Below are positions 53,926-61,676 of a stretch of 64,000 nt of DNA, in pieces; the stretch's first letter is position 1; the number at the start of each line of letters is the position of its first letter. The stretch is from assembly GCF_022370635.2 (NCBI RefSeq), contig NZ_CP092362.2, forward strand, positions 248,001 to 312,000, given 5' to 3'. The position numbers were made by a program, and so were the translations under genes. This stretch comes from Mycolicibacterium crocinum. GTDB lineage: Bacteria > Actinomycetota > Actinomycetes > Mycobacteriales > Mycobacteriaceae. The notes beneath the pieces were generated by a model that saw only the letters and a program-made list of their open reading frames with translations, made no database searches and had not been told where the DNA came from.

Positions 53926-54573
53926 ATGCCACCCGAGAACGGGATGACCCGGCGCGAAGAGCTGCTGGCCGTCGCCACGAAGCTCTTCGCCGCGAGGGGC
54001 TATCACGGCACCAGGATGGATGATGTCGCCGATGTCGTCGGCCTGAACAAGGCCACCGTGTACCACTATTACGCCAGCAAGTCGCTGATCCTGTTCGACA
54101 TCTATCGCCGGGCGGCCGAGAACACCCTGGAAGCCGTGCACGACGACCCGTCGTGGACGGCCCGCGAGGCGCTCTACCAATACACCGTGCGGCTGCTGAC
54201 GAACATCGCCGAGAATCCCGAGGGGGCGGCGGTGTACTTCCAGGAGGCGCCGTACATCACCGAGTGGTTCACCGATGAGCAGGTCGCCGAGGTCCGGGAG
54301 AAGGAAACCCAGGTCTACGAGCACGTGCACGGCCTGATCGGCCGGGGCATCGCCAGCGGCGAGTTCTTCGAGTGTGACACCCACGTCGTGGCGTTGGGCT
54401 ACATCGGCATGACGCTGGGTGCCTACCGCTGGCTGCGCCCGGACGGCCGGCGCACCGCCAAGGAGATCGCCGCCGAGTTCAGTACCGCGTTGCTGCGCGG
54501 CCTGATTCGCGAGGACAGTGTGCGGGTGGAGTCACCGCTGGGACCGCAGAGCACCGAGAAGGCGAACGTCTAA
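53926..54573 (+). CDS. TetR-family regulator (Rv0158-like)
   Basis: A protein of 215 residues with a helix-turn-helix at about 8-55 (recognition helix in LNKATVYHYYASKSLILF) and a large helical ligand domain of the kind found in lipid-responsive regulators such as FadR/KstR2-type TetR proteins. M. tuberculosis has a similar gene, Rv0158, at this place between pnt and mce1. Its regulon is unknown to me. The gene is 20 bases upstream of the TB18.5-type gene on the same strand, so they are likely cotranscribed. Confidence 0.85.
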   Translation: MPPENGMTRREELLAVATKLFAARGYHGTRMDDVADVVGLNKATVYHYYASKSLILFDIYRRAAENTLEAVHDDPSWTAREALYQYTVRLLTNIAENPEGAAVYFQEAPYITEWFTDEQVAEVREKETQVYEHVHGLIGRGIASGEFFECDTHVVALGYIGMTLGAYRWLRPDGRRTAKEIAAEFSTALLRGLIREDSVRVESPLGPQSTEKANV

Positions 54574-54592
54574 CCATCGCTACACTCGGCCG

Positions 54593-55036
54593 ATGCCGCT
54601 CGTCAGTAAGACCGTTGAGGTCAACGCCGATGCCGACACGATCCTGCGGATAGTCGCCGACTTCGAGAAGTTCCCGGAATGGAACCCCGAGGCCAAGGCC
54701 GTCTACGTGCTGGCCCGCTATGACGACGGCCGGCCCAGCCAGCTGCGGCTCGACATGGAGATCCAGGGGCAGTCGGGCACCTTCATCCAGGCGGTGTACT
54801 ACCCCGGCGAGAACCAGATCCAGACCGTGCTGCAGCAGGGCGAGGTGTTCACCAAGCAGGACCAGCTCTTCTCGGTGGTCGCGATGGGCCCGTCGAGCCT
54901 GCTGACGGTGGACCTGGACGTCGAGGTGTCCCTGCCGGTGCCGGCCGTGATGGTCAAGAAGCTCATCAACGATGTGCTCGAGCACCTGGCCAACAATCTC
55001 AAGACGCGCGCCGAGCAGCTGAGCGCCAACAGCTGA
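54593..55036 (+). CDS. SRPBCC-family protein, TB18.5/Rv0164-like
   Basis: A protein of 147 residues filled by one SRPBCC (START/Bet v1-like) helix-grip domain: the 'VEVNADADTILRIVADFEKFPEWNPEAKAVYV' opening, central sheet, and a long C-terminal helix 'VKKLINDVLEHLANNLKTRAEQL'. This fold binds a hydrophobic ligand in a cavity. Rv0164 (TB18.5) is a similar antigen at the same position in M. tuberculosis. The start chosen is ATG at 54593; the frame is open upstream but overlaps the TetR gene. Confidence 0.88.
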   Translation: MPLVSKTVEVNADADTILRIVADFEKFPEWNPEAKAVYVLARYDDGRPSQLRLDMEIQGQSGTFIQAVYYPGENQIQTVLQQGEVFTKQDQLFSVVAMGPSSLLTVDLDVEVSLPVPAVMVKKLINDVLEHLANNLKTRAEQLSANS

Positions 55037-55047
55037 GGGAAAAGCTC

Positions 55048-55740
55048 CTAACGCCACATCCCGTTGCGCTCCAGCTGGTCCATCAGGCGGTGAACGCCGT
55101 CGCTGAACTCCGCCGCGGACAGCTCGACCAGAGTGGACTTGTCGCGCCGGCGCAGCGCGTCGATCAGCCGGCGATGGGTCTCCACGGCGGCCTCGCCCCA
55201 GGACGGGTCGGTGACGTAGATCTGCGGCGGCATGTACCGCGCGGCATGCAGCAGGAACCACGCCAGCTTGATCCGGCCCGCCCCGCGGTTGAGCAGCCGG
55301 TGGAAGGCGAACTCGGCGGCACCGACGGTGGCCGGGTCACCCTCGACCACCGCTGCGGCCAAGGCTTCGTTGGCGCGCTCGAGCTCGTCGATCTGCTCGT
55401 CGGTCAGCCGGTCGGCGGCGCTGCTCACGAGTTCCTTGGCGATGGTGGCCTGCAACCAATAAATATCGGCGACGTCTTGACGGCTCAGCGGCTGCACCAC
55501 GTAGCCGCGCCGCGGCTCGAGTGCCACCATGCCCTCGCCGCGCAGAGTCAGCAGCGCCTCCCGCACCGGGGTGATGCTGACCCCGAGGCGGGCCGCCGTC
55601 TCGTCGAGCCGAATGAACGTCCCGGGGCGCAGCACCCCGGTCATGATCGCTTCGCGAAGGTGCCCGGCGACCTCGTCAGACAGTTGTGAACGACGGCTGG
55701 CCCGGCGGTTGCCGAGCCGTGCGGAAGCCGGTGCGTTCAC
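55048..55740 (-). CDS. mce1R: GntR/FadR-family repressor of the mce1 operon
   Basis: A protein of 230 residues with an N-terminal winged helix of GntR type (about 20-85, 'LRPGTFIRLDETAARLGVSITPVREALLTLRGEG') and a helical FadR-like ligand domain. Rv0165c, Mce1R, at this position in M. tuberculosis represses the mce1 operon and itself; fatty-acyl ligands are suspected. The GTG with GGAGG four bases before it is chosen; a start 17 codons upstream is possible. It is divergent from fadD5, and the gap carries a 12-base palindrome. Confidence 0.9.
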   Translation of the reverse strand: MNAPASARLGNRRASRRSQLSDEVAGHLREAIMTGVLRPGTFIRLDETAARLGVSITPVREALLTLRGEGMVALEPRRGYVVQPLSRQDVADIYWLQATIAKELVSSAADRLTDEQIDELERANEALAAAVVEGDPATVGAAEFAFHRLLNRGAGRIKLAWFLLHAARYMPPQIYVTDPSWGEAAVETHRRLIDALRRRDKSTLVELSAAEFSDGVHRLMDQLERNGMWR

Positions 55741-55801
55741 GTGACCTCCGAGGACTTGTGTGGCGAGCGGCGAAGCAATACTGTGACCCAAGCAACAACA
55801 G

Positions 55802-55813
55802 ATTTGATCAAAT
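55802..55813. promoter_or_regulatory. 12-base palindrome between mce1R and fadD5, candidate Mce1R operator
   Basis: ATTTGATCAAAT is a perfect 12-base palindrome inside the 155-base divergent gap. The AT-rich sequence contrasts with the surroundings. Symmetry, position and a GntR-type regulator on one side make it a candidate Mce1R site. The experimentally defined operator in M. tuberculosis was not compared. Confidence 0.5.
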
Positions 55814-55895
55814 ATAACGATTTCTGCGTTCTCCAGCCACCGGGTTCACGCACCATTTATGCCTATAGGAACTGTTGAGAGGGCAACGAAGACCA

Positions 55896-57521
55896 GTGAC
55901 CAGTCAGCTGACCGCGACGACCGAGCAGCCGTATCTGGCGCGCCGCCAGAACTGGACGAACCAGCTGGCGCGGCACGCGCTCATGCAGCCCGACGCGACC
56001 GCGCTGCGGTTCATGGGCCGCACGACGACGTGGGCCGAGTTCGATCACCGGGTCACCAAGCTCGCCGACGCGCTGCACCGCCGGGGCGTGAAGTTCGGCG
56101 ACCGGGTGATGATCCTGATGCTCAACCGGCCCGAGTTCATCGAGGCCACCCTGGCAGCCAATCAGCTCGGGGCGATCGCCGTGCCGGTCAACTTCCGGCT
56201 GACCCCGCCCGAGCTGGCGTTCCTGGTCCAGGACTGCGAGGCCGCCGTGCTGGTCACCGAGACCGTGCTGGCCGACGTCGCCAAGGCGGTGCGCGATCTG
56301 GCGCCGGCGCTGTCCACCGTGATCGTCGCCGGGGGCGCAACCGATGACGGGGTGCTCGGCTACGAGGACCTGATCGTCGAAGAGGGTGAGCAGCACCAGC
56401 CGGTGGACATCCCCAACGACAGCCCGGCGCTGATCATGTACACCTCGGGCACCACCGGCCGGCCCAAGGGGGCGGTGCTGACCCACGCCAACCTGGCCGG
56501 TCAGGCCATGACCGGGATGTACACCACCGGCCCCGACATCAACCACGACGTCGGATTCATCGGGGTTCCGCTGTTCCACATCGCCGGTATCGGCAACACT
56601 CTCGGCGGCCTGATGCTCGGCACCCCGACGGTCATCCACCCGCTCGGCGGCTTCGACCCGGGCCAGTTGCTCGACGTGCTCGAGGCCGAGAAGGTCACCG
56701 GCATCTTCCTGGTGCCTGCGCAGTGGCAGGCCGTCTGCGCGGCGCAGAAGGCCAAGCCGCGCGACATCAAACTGCGGGCGCTGTCGTGGGGGGCCGCCCC
56801 GGCGTCGGACACCCTGCTGCGCGAGATGTCGGACACCTTCCCGGACAGCAAGATCCTGGCGGCGTTCGGCCAGACCGAGATGTCGCCGGTGACGTGCATG
56901 CTGCTCGGTGACGATGCGATCCGTAAGCGCGGGTCGGTCGGCAAGGTCATCCCGACCGTCGCCGCCCGCGTCGTCGACGAGAACATGAACGACGTGCCGG
57001 TCGGCGAGGTCGGCGAAATCGTCTATCGCGCACCAACTCTGATGGCCGGTTACTGGAACAACCCCCAAGCCACCGCGGAGGCGTTCGCGGGCGGCTGGTT
57101 TCATTCCGGCGACCTGGTGCGTGCGGATTCCGATGGCTACATCTGGGTGGTCGACCGCAAGAAGGACATGATCATCTCCGGCGGAGAGAACATCTACTGC
57201 GCCGAGGTCGAGAACGCGCTTGCCGCGCATCCGGCGATTGTCGAGGTCGCGGTCATCGGCCGGACCCATCCGAAGTGGGGCGAGGTGCCGGTGGCGGTCG
57301 CCGCGATCAATGCGGCCGAACTGCGCCTGGAGGAACTCGACGAGTTCCTGACCGAACGTCTGGCCCGCTACAAGCACCCCAAGGGCCTCGAGATCGTCGA
57401 CGCGTTGCCCCGCAACCCCGCCGGCAAGGTGCTCAAGACCGAATTGCGAATTCGTTTCAGCGGCAGCGCCGAGACGGATGCGAGCGCTGAATCCGGTTCG
57501 GATGCACCGGATCCCGACTGA
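55896..57521 (+). CDS. fadD5: acyl-CoA synthetase of the mce1 operon
   Basis: An adenylate-forming enzyme of 541 residues. The AMP-binding motif MYTSGTTGRPKGA is near residue 180, and the C-terminal 'SGDLVRADSDGYIWVVDRKKDMI' hinge and the catalytic Lys in PAGKVLKTEL (about residue 518) are intact. It activates fatty acids to acyl-CoA through acyl-AMP. In M. tuberculosis FadD5 works with the Mce1 importer in recycling mycolic or fatty acids. The GTG at 55896 gives the family N-terminus; the upstream TTG would add an unmatched tail. Confidence 0.94.
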   Translation: MTSQLTATTEQPYLARRQNWTNQLARHALMQPDATALRFMGRTTTWAEFDHRVTKLADALHRRGVKFGDRVMILMLNRPEFIEATLAANQLGAIAVPVNFRLTPPELAFLVQDCEAAVLVTETVLADVAKAVRDLAPALSTVIVAGGATDDGVLGYEDLIVEEGEQHQPVDIPNDSPALIMYTSGTTGRPKGAVLTHANLAGQAMTGMYTTGPDINHDVGFIGVPLFHIAGIGNTLGGLMLGTPTVIHPLGGFDPGQLLDVLEAEKVTGIFLVPAQWQAVCAAQKAKPRDIKLRALSWGAAPASDTLLREMSDTFPDSKILAAFGQTEMSPVTCMLLGDDAIRKRGSVGKVIPTVAARVVDENMNDVPVGEVGEIVYRAPTLMAGYWNNPQATAEAFAGGWFHSGDLVRADSDGYIWVVDRKKDMIISGGENIYCAEVENALAAHPAIVEVAVIGRTHPKWGEVPVAVAAINAAELRLEELDEFLTERLARYKHPKGLEIVDALPRNPAGKVLKTELRIRFSGSAETDASAESGSDAPDPD

Positions 57522-57633
57522 CAACCGAATGTATTACGGATGCGACAAAATTCGAGTAGTGGGGATGGAGGGTCAATAGTGCAGATGCGGTGCACGGCCC
57601 CTCGGGCATCGGGTACATTCCTGTGGTCCGCCT

Positions 57634-57648
57634 TACTACTGAGTAGTA
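57634..57648. promoter_or_regulatory. inverted repeat TACTACT-g-AGTAGTA between fadD5 and yrbE1A
   Basis: A perfect 7-base inverted repeat around one central base. TACATT at 57614-57619 upstream fits a mycobacterial -10, which would place the repeat at about +8 to +22, a typical repressor site. An internal promoter in this gap is reported for the M. tuberculosis mce1 operon. Confidence 0.45.
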
Positions 57649-57692
57649 GGGAGACGACACTCACTCACTGCGGGTCGGGGCAAGGAGGGTAT

Positions 57693-57755
57693 GTGCCAGT
57701 CGGACTGCCGCCACGCGACGACCGACGTGGTCCCGTCATGCGGGTGATCCGGTGA
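57693..57755 (+). CDS. 20-residue upstream ORF coupled to yrbE1A
   Basis: A GTG four bases after AAGGAGG opens a 20-residue basic frame, VPVGLPPRDDRRGPVMRVIR, whose TGA overlaps the GTG of yrbE1A (GTGA). yrbE1A itself has no ribosome-binding site of its own, so the strong one here may serve the gene through coupling. An ATG two bases earlier opens a different, Cys-containing 18-residue frame that stops before yrbE1A. Whether the peptide itself matters is unknown. Confidence 0.5.
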   Translation: MPVGLPPRDDRRGPVMRVIR

Positions 57756-58552
57756 CGACCGCGAACCCCGGCGTCGGCGCTTACCTGCAGGACAAGGCCC
57801 GCCCTGCCCTCACGGCCATCGGTGGCTTCTTTCGTATGTGCGTGCTCACTGCGAAGGCGACGACCAAGTGGCCGTTCGAATGGCGCGAGTTCATCCTTCA
57901 GGGTTGGTTCCAGTTCCGAGTGACCTTCCTGCCCACGATCGCCGTGGCGGTGCCCAACACCATCCTGATCATCTTCACGATCAACATCCTGCTGGTGGAG
58001 TTCGGTGCGGCTGACGTCTCCGGTGCCGGAGCCGCACTGGCGGCGGTGACCCAGCTCGGCCCGATCGTGACCGTGCTCGTCGTTGCCGGCGCCGGGTCGA
58101 CGGCCATCTGTGCCGACCTCGGCGCGCGCACCATCCGTGAGGAGATCGACGCCCTGGAGGTTTTGGGCATCGACCCGATCCACCGACTGGTTCTGCCCCG
58201 CGTGGTTGCCGCGACGTTCGTCGCCGTGCTGCTCAACGGCGCGGTGATCACCGTGGGCCTGGTCGGTGGCTTCATCTTCGGTGTGTACATGCAGAACATC
58301 TCCGCGGGTGCCTACGTCTCCACGCTCACCCTGATCACCGGTCTGCCGGAGGTCGTCATCTCCATCGTCAAGGCGCTCACCTTCGGACTCATCGCCGGCC
58401 TGGTCGGCTGCTACCGGGGCCTGACCGTGTCCGGCGGCGCCAAGGGTCTGGGCACGGCGGTGAACGAAACGCTGGTGCTATCCGTGGTCGCTTTGTTCGC
58501 CGTCAACGTCGTCCTGACGACCATCGGCGTCAAATTCGGAACGGGGCACTGA
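57752..58552 (+). CDS. yrbE1A: YrbE1A, MlaE-type permease subunit
   Basis: A membrane protein of 266 residues of the MlaE/permease family with about five to six helices and the conserved 'REEIDALEVLGIDPIHRLVLPRV' cytoplasmic loop near residue 130. It pairs with YrbE1B as the permease of the Mce1 transporter, which moves fatty or mycolic acids across the envelope with the MceG ATPase. The GTG start at 57752 is the homologous position; its ribosome-binding site is provided only by the upstream ORF. First gene of the yrbE1A-mce1 run. Confidence 0.96.
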   Translation: MTTANPGVGAYLQDKARPALTAIGGFFRMCVLTAKATTKWPFEWREFILQGWFQFRVTFLPTIAVAVPNTILIIFTINILLVEFGAADVSGAGAALAAVTQLGPIVTVLVVAGAGSTAICADLGARTIREEIDALEVLGIDPIHRLVLPRVVAATFVAVLLNGAVITVGLVGGFIFGVYMQNISAGAYVSTLTLITGLPEVVISIVKALTFGLIAGLVGCYRGLTVSGGAKGLGTAVNETLVLSVVALFAVNVVLTTIGVKFGTGH

Positions 58553-58553
58553 C

Positions 58554-59423
58554 ATGAGTACTGCAGCGGTCCTGCGGTCCCGGTATCCCCGCGCGTATTC
58601 CAGCGCTACCAAGTGGGCGTCGGCCCCCGGCCGGTTCATCGACCGGGTCGGCGACGTCGCCTGGTTCACCGTCACCGCCATCGGTCAAATCCCGCATGCG
58701 TTGCGGTATTACCGCCGCGCCACCCTGCGTCTGATCGCCGAGATCGGGATGGGCACCGGTGCGATGGCCGTCATCGGCGGCACGATCGCAATCGTCGGTT
58801 TCGTGACACTGTCCGGTGGTTCGCTGATCGCGATCCAGGGCTATGCATCACTGGGCAACATCGGTGTCGAGGCGTTCACCGGCTTCGTCGCTGCGTTGGT
58901 GAACGTCCGCGTCGTCGCGCCCCTGGTGTCCGGGCACGCACTGGCCGCGACGGTTGGTGCCGGTGCCACCGCCGAGCTGGGCGCCATGCGCATCGCCGAG
59001 GAGATCGACGCACTCGAGGTGATGGGCATCAAGTCCGTCAGCTACCTGGTGTCGACGCGCATCCTCGCCGGCATGGTCGTGATCATCCCGCTATATGCGA
59101 TGGCGCTACTGCTGTCGTTCCTGGCGGCGCAGCTGACCACGACGGTGTTCTACGGCCAGTCGACGGGTACCTACGACCACTACTTCCGGACGTTCCTGCG
59201 GCCCGACGACGTGTTCTGGTCGTTTGTCGTGGCGATCATCATCGCGATGTTCGTCATGATCAATCACTGCTACTTCGGCTACAACGCCAGCGGCGGTCCG
59301 GTCGGCGTGGGCGAGGCCGTCGGCGTCTCGATGCGCGCATCGCTGGTCGCCGTCGCGACCGTGGTCCTGTTGGCCTCGTTGGCGCTGTACGGCACCAACC
59401 CGAACTTCAACCTCACGGTGTAG
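58554..59423 (+). CDS. yrbE1B: YrbE1B, MlaE-type permease subunit
   Basis: A protein of 289 residues, homologous to YrbE1A, with the same MlaE fold and the 'AEEIDALEVMGIKSVSYLVSTRI' loop near residue 145. It forms the permease heterodimer with YrbE1A. An N-terminal extension of about 50 residues precedes the first hydrophobic segment. It starts one base after the yrbE1A stop, and its stop lies 4 bases before mce1A; the genes are cotranscribed. Confidence 0.96.
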   Translation: MSTAAVLRSRYPRAYSSATKWASAPGRFIDRVGDVAWFTVTAIGQIPHALRYYRRATLRLIAEIGMGTGAMAVIGGTIAIVGFVTLSGGSLIAIQGYASLGNIGVEAFTGFVAALVNVRVVAPLVSGHALAATVGAGATAELGAMRIAEEIDALEVMGIKSVSYLVSTRILAGMVVIIPLYAMALLLSFLAAQLTTTVFYGQSTGTYDHYFRTFLRPDDVFWSFVVAIIIAMFVMINHCYFGYNASGGPVGVGEAVGVSMRASLVAVATVVLLASLALYGTNPNFNLTV

Positions 59424-59427
59424 CTGT

Positions 59428-60639
59428 ATGACACCGCCACTCAACTCTTCTCGGCGCCCGCCCATCAAGTTGGCGGGTGTGGTGTTTCTGCTGCTGGCAC
59501 TCGTGCTGGCCACGTTGGTGTACCTCCAGTTCCGGGGCGACCTCACGCGCAAGACCACGCTGACGATGGTCTCCGACCGCGCCGGTCTGGTGATGGACCC
59601 GGGCTCGAAGGTCACCTACAACGGGGTCGAGATCGGCCGCGTCACCAACGTTTCCGAAGTGAACCGCGGGGGCAAGTCGGCGGCGGAGCTGACGTTGGAG
59701 GTTGCGCCGCGCTACATCTCGCTGATCCCGGCCAACGTCGATGCCCAGATCAAGACCAGTACGGTCTTCGGCAACAAGTATGTGTCGTTCACCAGCCCGA
59801 AGGATCCGACCAAGAACCGGATCTCGAGCAACGACGTCATCAACGCCTCGGGGGTCACCACCGAGTTCAACACCTTGTTCGAGACCGTCACCTCGATCTC
59901 GGAGAAGGTGGACCCGGTCAAGCTGAACATGACGCTCAGCGCGGCGGCGGAAGCGTTGAGCGGTCTGGGCACCAAGTTCGGCCAGTCGATCGTCAACGGC
60001 AACGCCGTCCTCGATGACGTCAACCCGCAGATGCCCCAGATACGTACCAACATCCGCCAGTGGTCGAATCTGGCCGACGTCTACATCAAGGCCAGCCCGG
60101 ACTTCTGGGATTCACTCGACCATGCGGTCATTACCGCGCGCACGCTCAACGAGCAACAGAAGGATCTGGACGCCGCGCTGTTGGCCTCCACCGGATTCGG
60201 CAACACCGGCGCCGACATCTTCGAGCGGAGCAAGCCGTTCTTCGTGCGCGGCCAGGCCGATTTGGTGCCGACCGCGCAGTTGCTCGACACCTACAGCCCC
60301 CAGCTGTACTGCCAGATCAAGGGTGAAGCAGAAGCCCTCCCAGATGCGCTCGGTGCGTTCGGTGGCAACGGCTATTCGCTGAACACGATCACCGAATTCC
60401 TCGGCGCCCCTAACCCGTACGTCTATCCGGACAACCTGCCCAGAGTCAACGGGCACGGCGGCCCCGGCGGTGCGCCGGGCTGCTGGCAGAAGGTCGATCG
60501 CAACTTCTGGCCGGCGCCGCACATGGTGGTCGACGACGGTGCCTCCATCGCCCCGTACAACCACTTCGAGCTCGGCCAGCCCCTCCTCACCGAGTACGTG
60601 TGGGGTCGCCAAGTCGGGGAGAACACGATCAACCCATGA
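59428..60639 (+). CDS. mce1A: Mce1A, MCE-domain protein
   Basis: A protein of 403 residues with a single N-terminal membrane helix (about 14-35) and an MCE/MlaD domain (about 40-140; 'VSDRAGLVMDPGSKVTYNGVEIGRV'), then a helical Mce-type needle domain. Two Cys near the C-terminus (YCQIKGEAE and GCWQK) may pair. M. tuberculosis Mce1A promotes entry into host cells and is a core of the lipid-import hexamer. The C-terminal tail is shorter than in M. tuberculosis as I recall. Its stop overlaps mce1B (ATGA). Confidence 0.95.
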   Translation: MTPPLNSSRRPPIKLAGVVFLLLALVLATLVYLQFRGDLTRKTTLTMVSDRAGLVMDPGSKVTYNGVEIGRVTNVSEVNRGGKSAAELTLEVAPRYISLIPANVDAQIKTSTVFGNKYVSFTSPKDPTKNRISSNDVINASGVTTEFNTLFETVTSISEKVDPVKLNMTLSAAAEALSGLGTKFGQSIVNGNAVLDDVNPQMPQIRTNIRQWSNLADVYIKASPDFWDSLDHAVITARTLNEQQKDLDAALLASTGFGNTGADIFERSKPFFVRGQADLVPTAQLLDTYSPQLYCQIKGEAEALPDALGAFGGNGYSLNTITEFLGAPNPYVYPDNLPRVNGHGGPGGAPGCWQKVDRNFWPAPHMVVDDGASIAPYNHFELGQPLLTEYVWGRQVGENTINP

Positions 60640-61676
60640 GAATCACTGGCACAGCAGTCAAACTCGCAGCATTCTCGTTCGTGCTGCTGCTCTTCACGGC
60701 GATCATCGTGATCGTGTTCGGGCAGTTCCGCTTCGACCGAACCACCTCGTACACAGCTGAATTCAGCAATGCGAGCGGTTTGCGTGACGGCCAGTTCGTC
60801 CGCGCCGGCGGCGTCGAAGTGGGGAAGGTTTCCGACATCAAGCTGATCGGCAACGGCGACCGAGTTCAGGTGACGCTCAACGTCGACCGGTCGCTGCCGC
60901 TGTACCAGTCGACGACCGCTCAGATCCGGTACCAGGATCTGATCGGCAACCGCTACGTCAATCTCGATCGCGGGACCGGTGAGGGTGCCGACCGGATCCT
61001 GCCTGCCGGCGGGTTCATTCCGATGTCGCGCACCCAGCCCGCACTCGATCTCGACGCGCTCATCGGTGGTTTCAAGCCGTTGTTCAAGGCGCTGGATCCG
61101 CAGAAGGTCAACACCATCGCCTCATCGCTCATCACGGTTTTCCAAGGGCAGGGCGGCACCATCAACGACATCCTCGATCAGACCGCTCAGCTGACGTCCG
61201 CGCTGGCCGACCGGGATCAGGCCATCGGCGAGGTGATCACCAACCTCAACACCGTGCTGGACACCACGGTCAAGCACGAGAAGGACTTCGACCAGACGGT
61301 CAACAACTTCGAGGTGCTCATCACCGGGTTGCGCAACCGCGCGGACCCGCTGGCCCAGTCGGTTGCCGACATCAGTGATGCGACAGGAACTCTGGGAGAT
61401 CTGCTGGCCGACGACCGCCCGCAGTTGCAGAACACCATCGCCAAGTTGGAGACCATCCAACAGCCGCTGGTCGACCAACAGGACAGGTTGGATGACCTGC
61501 TGACGAAATTGCCGGCCGCCGTGAAGATGATCGGCCGCGCCGGCGGTATCTACGGTGACTTCTTCAACTTCTATCTGTGCGACATCAACCTGAAGCTCAA
61601 CGGCCTGCAGCCCGGTGGCCCGGTCCGCACCGTGAAGATCACTCAGCAGCCCACGGGTAGGTGCACGCCGCAATGA
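60636..61676 (+). CDS. mce1B: Mce1B, MCE-domain protein
   Basis: A protein of 346 residues with an N-terminal membrane helix (about 8-30), an MCE domain (about 38-120; 'NASGLRDGQFVRAGGVEVGKVSDI') and a long helical segment that contributes to the hexameric tunnel. It takes ATGA coupling with mce1A at its start and with mce1C at its end. The ATG is the first in-frame start after the mce1A overlap; an upstream one would lie inside mce1A. One of six different subunits of the Mce1 lipid channel. Confidence 0.95.
   Translation: MRITGTAVKLAAFSFVLLLFTAIIVIVFGQFRFDRTTSYTAEFSNASGLRDGQFVRAGGVEVGKVSDIKLIGNGDRVQVTLNVDRSLPLYQSTTAQIRYQDLIGNRYVNLDRGTGEGADRILPAGGFIPMSRTQPALDLDALIGGFKPLFKALDPQKVNTIASSLITVFQGQGGTINDILDQTAQLTSALADRDQAIGEVITNLNTVLDTTVKHEKDFDQTVNNFEVLITGLRNRADPLAQSVADISDATGTLGDLLADDRPQLQNTIAKLETIQQPLVDQQDRLDDLLTKLPAAVKMIGRAGGIYGDFFNFYLCDINLKLNGLQPGGPVRTVKITQQPTGRCTPQ

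Noticed and set aside
57691..57747. 18-residue Cys-containing frame MCQSDCRHATTDVVPSCG before yrbE1A
   Set aside because: Only two bases separate the ribosome-binding site from its ATG, and it ends short of yrbE1A. The overlapping GTG frame couples better. It is not excluded.
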